This document shows, piece after piece, positions 63,385 through 64,000 of a DNA stretch of 64,000 nucleotides (within the stretch, counting starts at the first letter, position 1; the number at the start of each line of letters is the position of its first letter). The notes beneath the pieces were generated by a model. That model was not told where the DNA came from. It worked only from the letters and a program-made list of their open reading frames with translations, and ran no database searches. The position numbers were made by a program, and so were the translations under genes. This stretch comes from Oscillospiraceae bacterium (GTDB taxonomy: Bacteria > Bacillota > Clostridia > Oscillospirales > Ruminococcaceae), in assembly GCA_009776305.1 (NCBI GenBank), contig WRLY01000004.1, positions 62,001-126,000 of the forward strand. Direction: 5' to 3'.

Positions 63385-64000
63385 ATGAAAAACATATCTG
63401 ATTTATTCGGAAGTATGGTATTCAGCGATGCGGTTATGCAGGCGCGGCTACCCAAAGACGCTTATAAGGCGCTTAAAAAAACCATGTCGCAGGGTACGCA
63501 CTTGGAGCTTGACGTTGCCAACGTAGTGGCAAACGCTATGAAAAACTGGGCTGTGGAAAAGGGCGCGACCCACTTTACACACTGGTTTCAACCTATGACG
63601 GGGATTACGGCTGAGAAACATGACGCATTTATTTCCCCTGCCAAAGATGGAAATATTATTATGGAGTTTTCAGGGAAAGAGCTTGTTCGGGGTGAGCCTG
63701 ACGCGTCAAGTTTCCCGTCAGGCGGCTTACGCGCCACCTTTGAGGCAAGGGGCTATACTGTCTGGGATACTACCTCTTATGCCTTTATTAAGGACGGTAC
63801 GCTTTGTATTCCCACTGCTTTTTGTTCATACAGCGGAGAGGCTCTTGACAAAAAAACGCCGCTACTGCGTTCTATGGAGGCGATTGACAAGCAGGCGCAG
63901 CGTATATTGAAACTTTTCGGAAACCAAACGGTCAAGCGGGTGATTACAACCGTCGGTCCTGAGCAGGAATATTTTCTTATAGATAAAGAAATGTACTTAA
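63385..64000 (+). CDS. glnN: Glutamine synthetase type III (C-terminal part beyond window)
   Basis: The first 205 codons of a GS-III, a large glutamine synthetase class found in Bacteroidetes, Cyanobacteria and many Clostridia. N-terminal features: [62 protein letters not shown] and [12 protein letters not shown], the first metal-binding Glu region. AGGAGG lies before the ATG, 24 nt after amt. The ORF track misses it because the stop is outside. It is a second synthetase besides glnA. Confidence 0.96.
   Translation, partial: MKNISDLFGSMVFSDAVMQARLPKDAYKALKKTMSQGTHLELDVANVVANAMKNWAVEKGATHFTHWFQPMTGITAEKHDAFISPAKDGNIIMEFSGKELVRGEPDASSFPSGGLRATFEARGYTVWDTTSYAFIKDGTLCIPTAFCSYSGEALDKKTPLLRSMEAIDKQAQRILKLFGNQTVKRVITTVGPEQEYFLIDKEMYL

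Overview
The window looks like a chromosomal segment of an anaerobic Firmicute of the class Clostridia, probably one without a close named relative. The evidence is the obg-rpmA-rplU order, a perfect CIRCE element, consensus TTGACA/TATAAT promoters with strong AGGAGG ribosome sites, GatCAB, an Fe-S type PurF, a split clostridial/archaeal-type glutamate synthase, and a type III glutamine synthetase. I saw no tRNA, rRNA, CRISPR array, prophage or insertion sequence. Coding density is high and most genes lie in long, tightly coupled runs.

Layout. 1-8.3 kb (minus): obgE (cut by the window edge), rpmA, rplU, folD, lgt, a lipoprotein and the M16 pair ymfH/ymfF, with three small membrane proteins between them. 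8.4-21.9 kb (mixed): housekeeping genes (NERD protein, ychF, yihY, a DUF421 protein, a CMP-kinase-like protein), an iscS-iscU module with an IscR-like operator, nadB-nadC, hflX, a galactokinase-like gene and rodA. A short promoter-terminator unit near 9.0 kb may be a small RNA. 22.1-25.7 kb (plus): CIRCE-controlled htpG, then malQ. 25.7-37.0 kb (minus): one run of a DapF-like half protein, gatC, fumarase alpha and beta, malic enzyme, mreB, purL, gatA and gatB. It is bracketed by two inverted copies of a palindromic repeat.

37-64 kb is a nitrogen and glutamine supercluster. On the minus strand are gdhA and the run glmS-glnA-ANTAR regulator-hisH-hisF. On the plus strand a run of about 17 kb holds the GOGAT amidotransferase, the GOGAT synthase, purC, purB, purA, an Fe-S protein, an FAD oxidoreductase, the GOGAT GXGXG subunit, purF, carA, carB, guaA and pyrG. 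It is followed by an ammonium transporter fused to a PII domain and by glnN (cut by the window end). With gatA and purL, the window holds nine glutamine-dependent amidotransferases beside two glutamine synthetases, glutamate dehydrogenase, glutamate synthase and ammonium uptake.

The most interesting system is regulatory. The four transcription units that handle ammonium and glutamine (gdhA; glmS-glnA; the GOGAT/purine/pyrimidine run; amt-glnN) each start from a TTGACA-17-TATAAT promoter. Each is followed at once by a small hairpin with hexaloop AARGRC, meaning A at position 1 and G at position 4, the signature recognised by ANTAR-domain antiterminators. In every case this hairpin is mutually exclusive with a longer terminator-like hairpin. 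The amt leader carries two such modules in tandem. An ANTAR protein whose receiver domain lacks the phospho-acceptor aspartate is encoded next to glnA inside the regulated set. I infer an attenuation regulon in which this pseudo-receiver ANTAR protein governs nitrogen assimilation and glutamine use. A second unusual feature is a 73-nt repeat (three copies) that forms the translation start region of two glutamate synthase subunits and encodes a conserved 23-residue micro-ORF.
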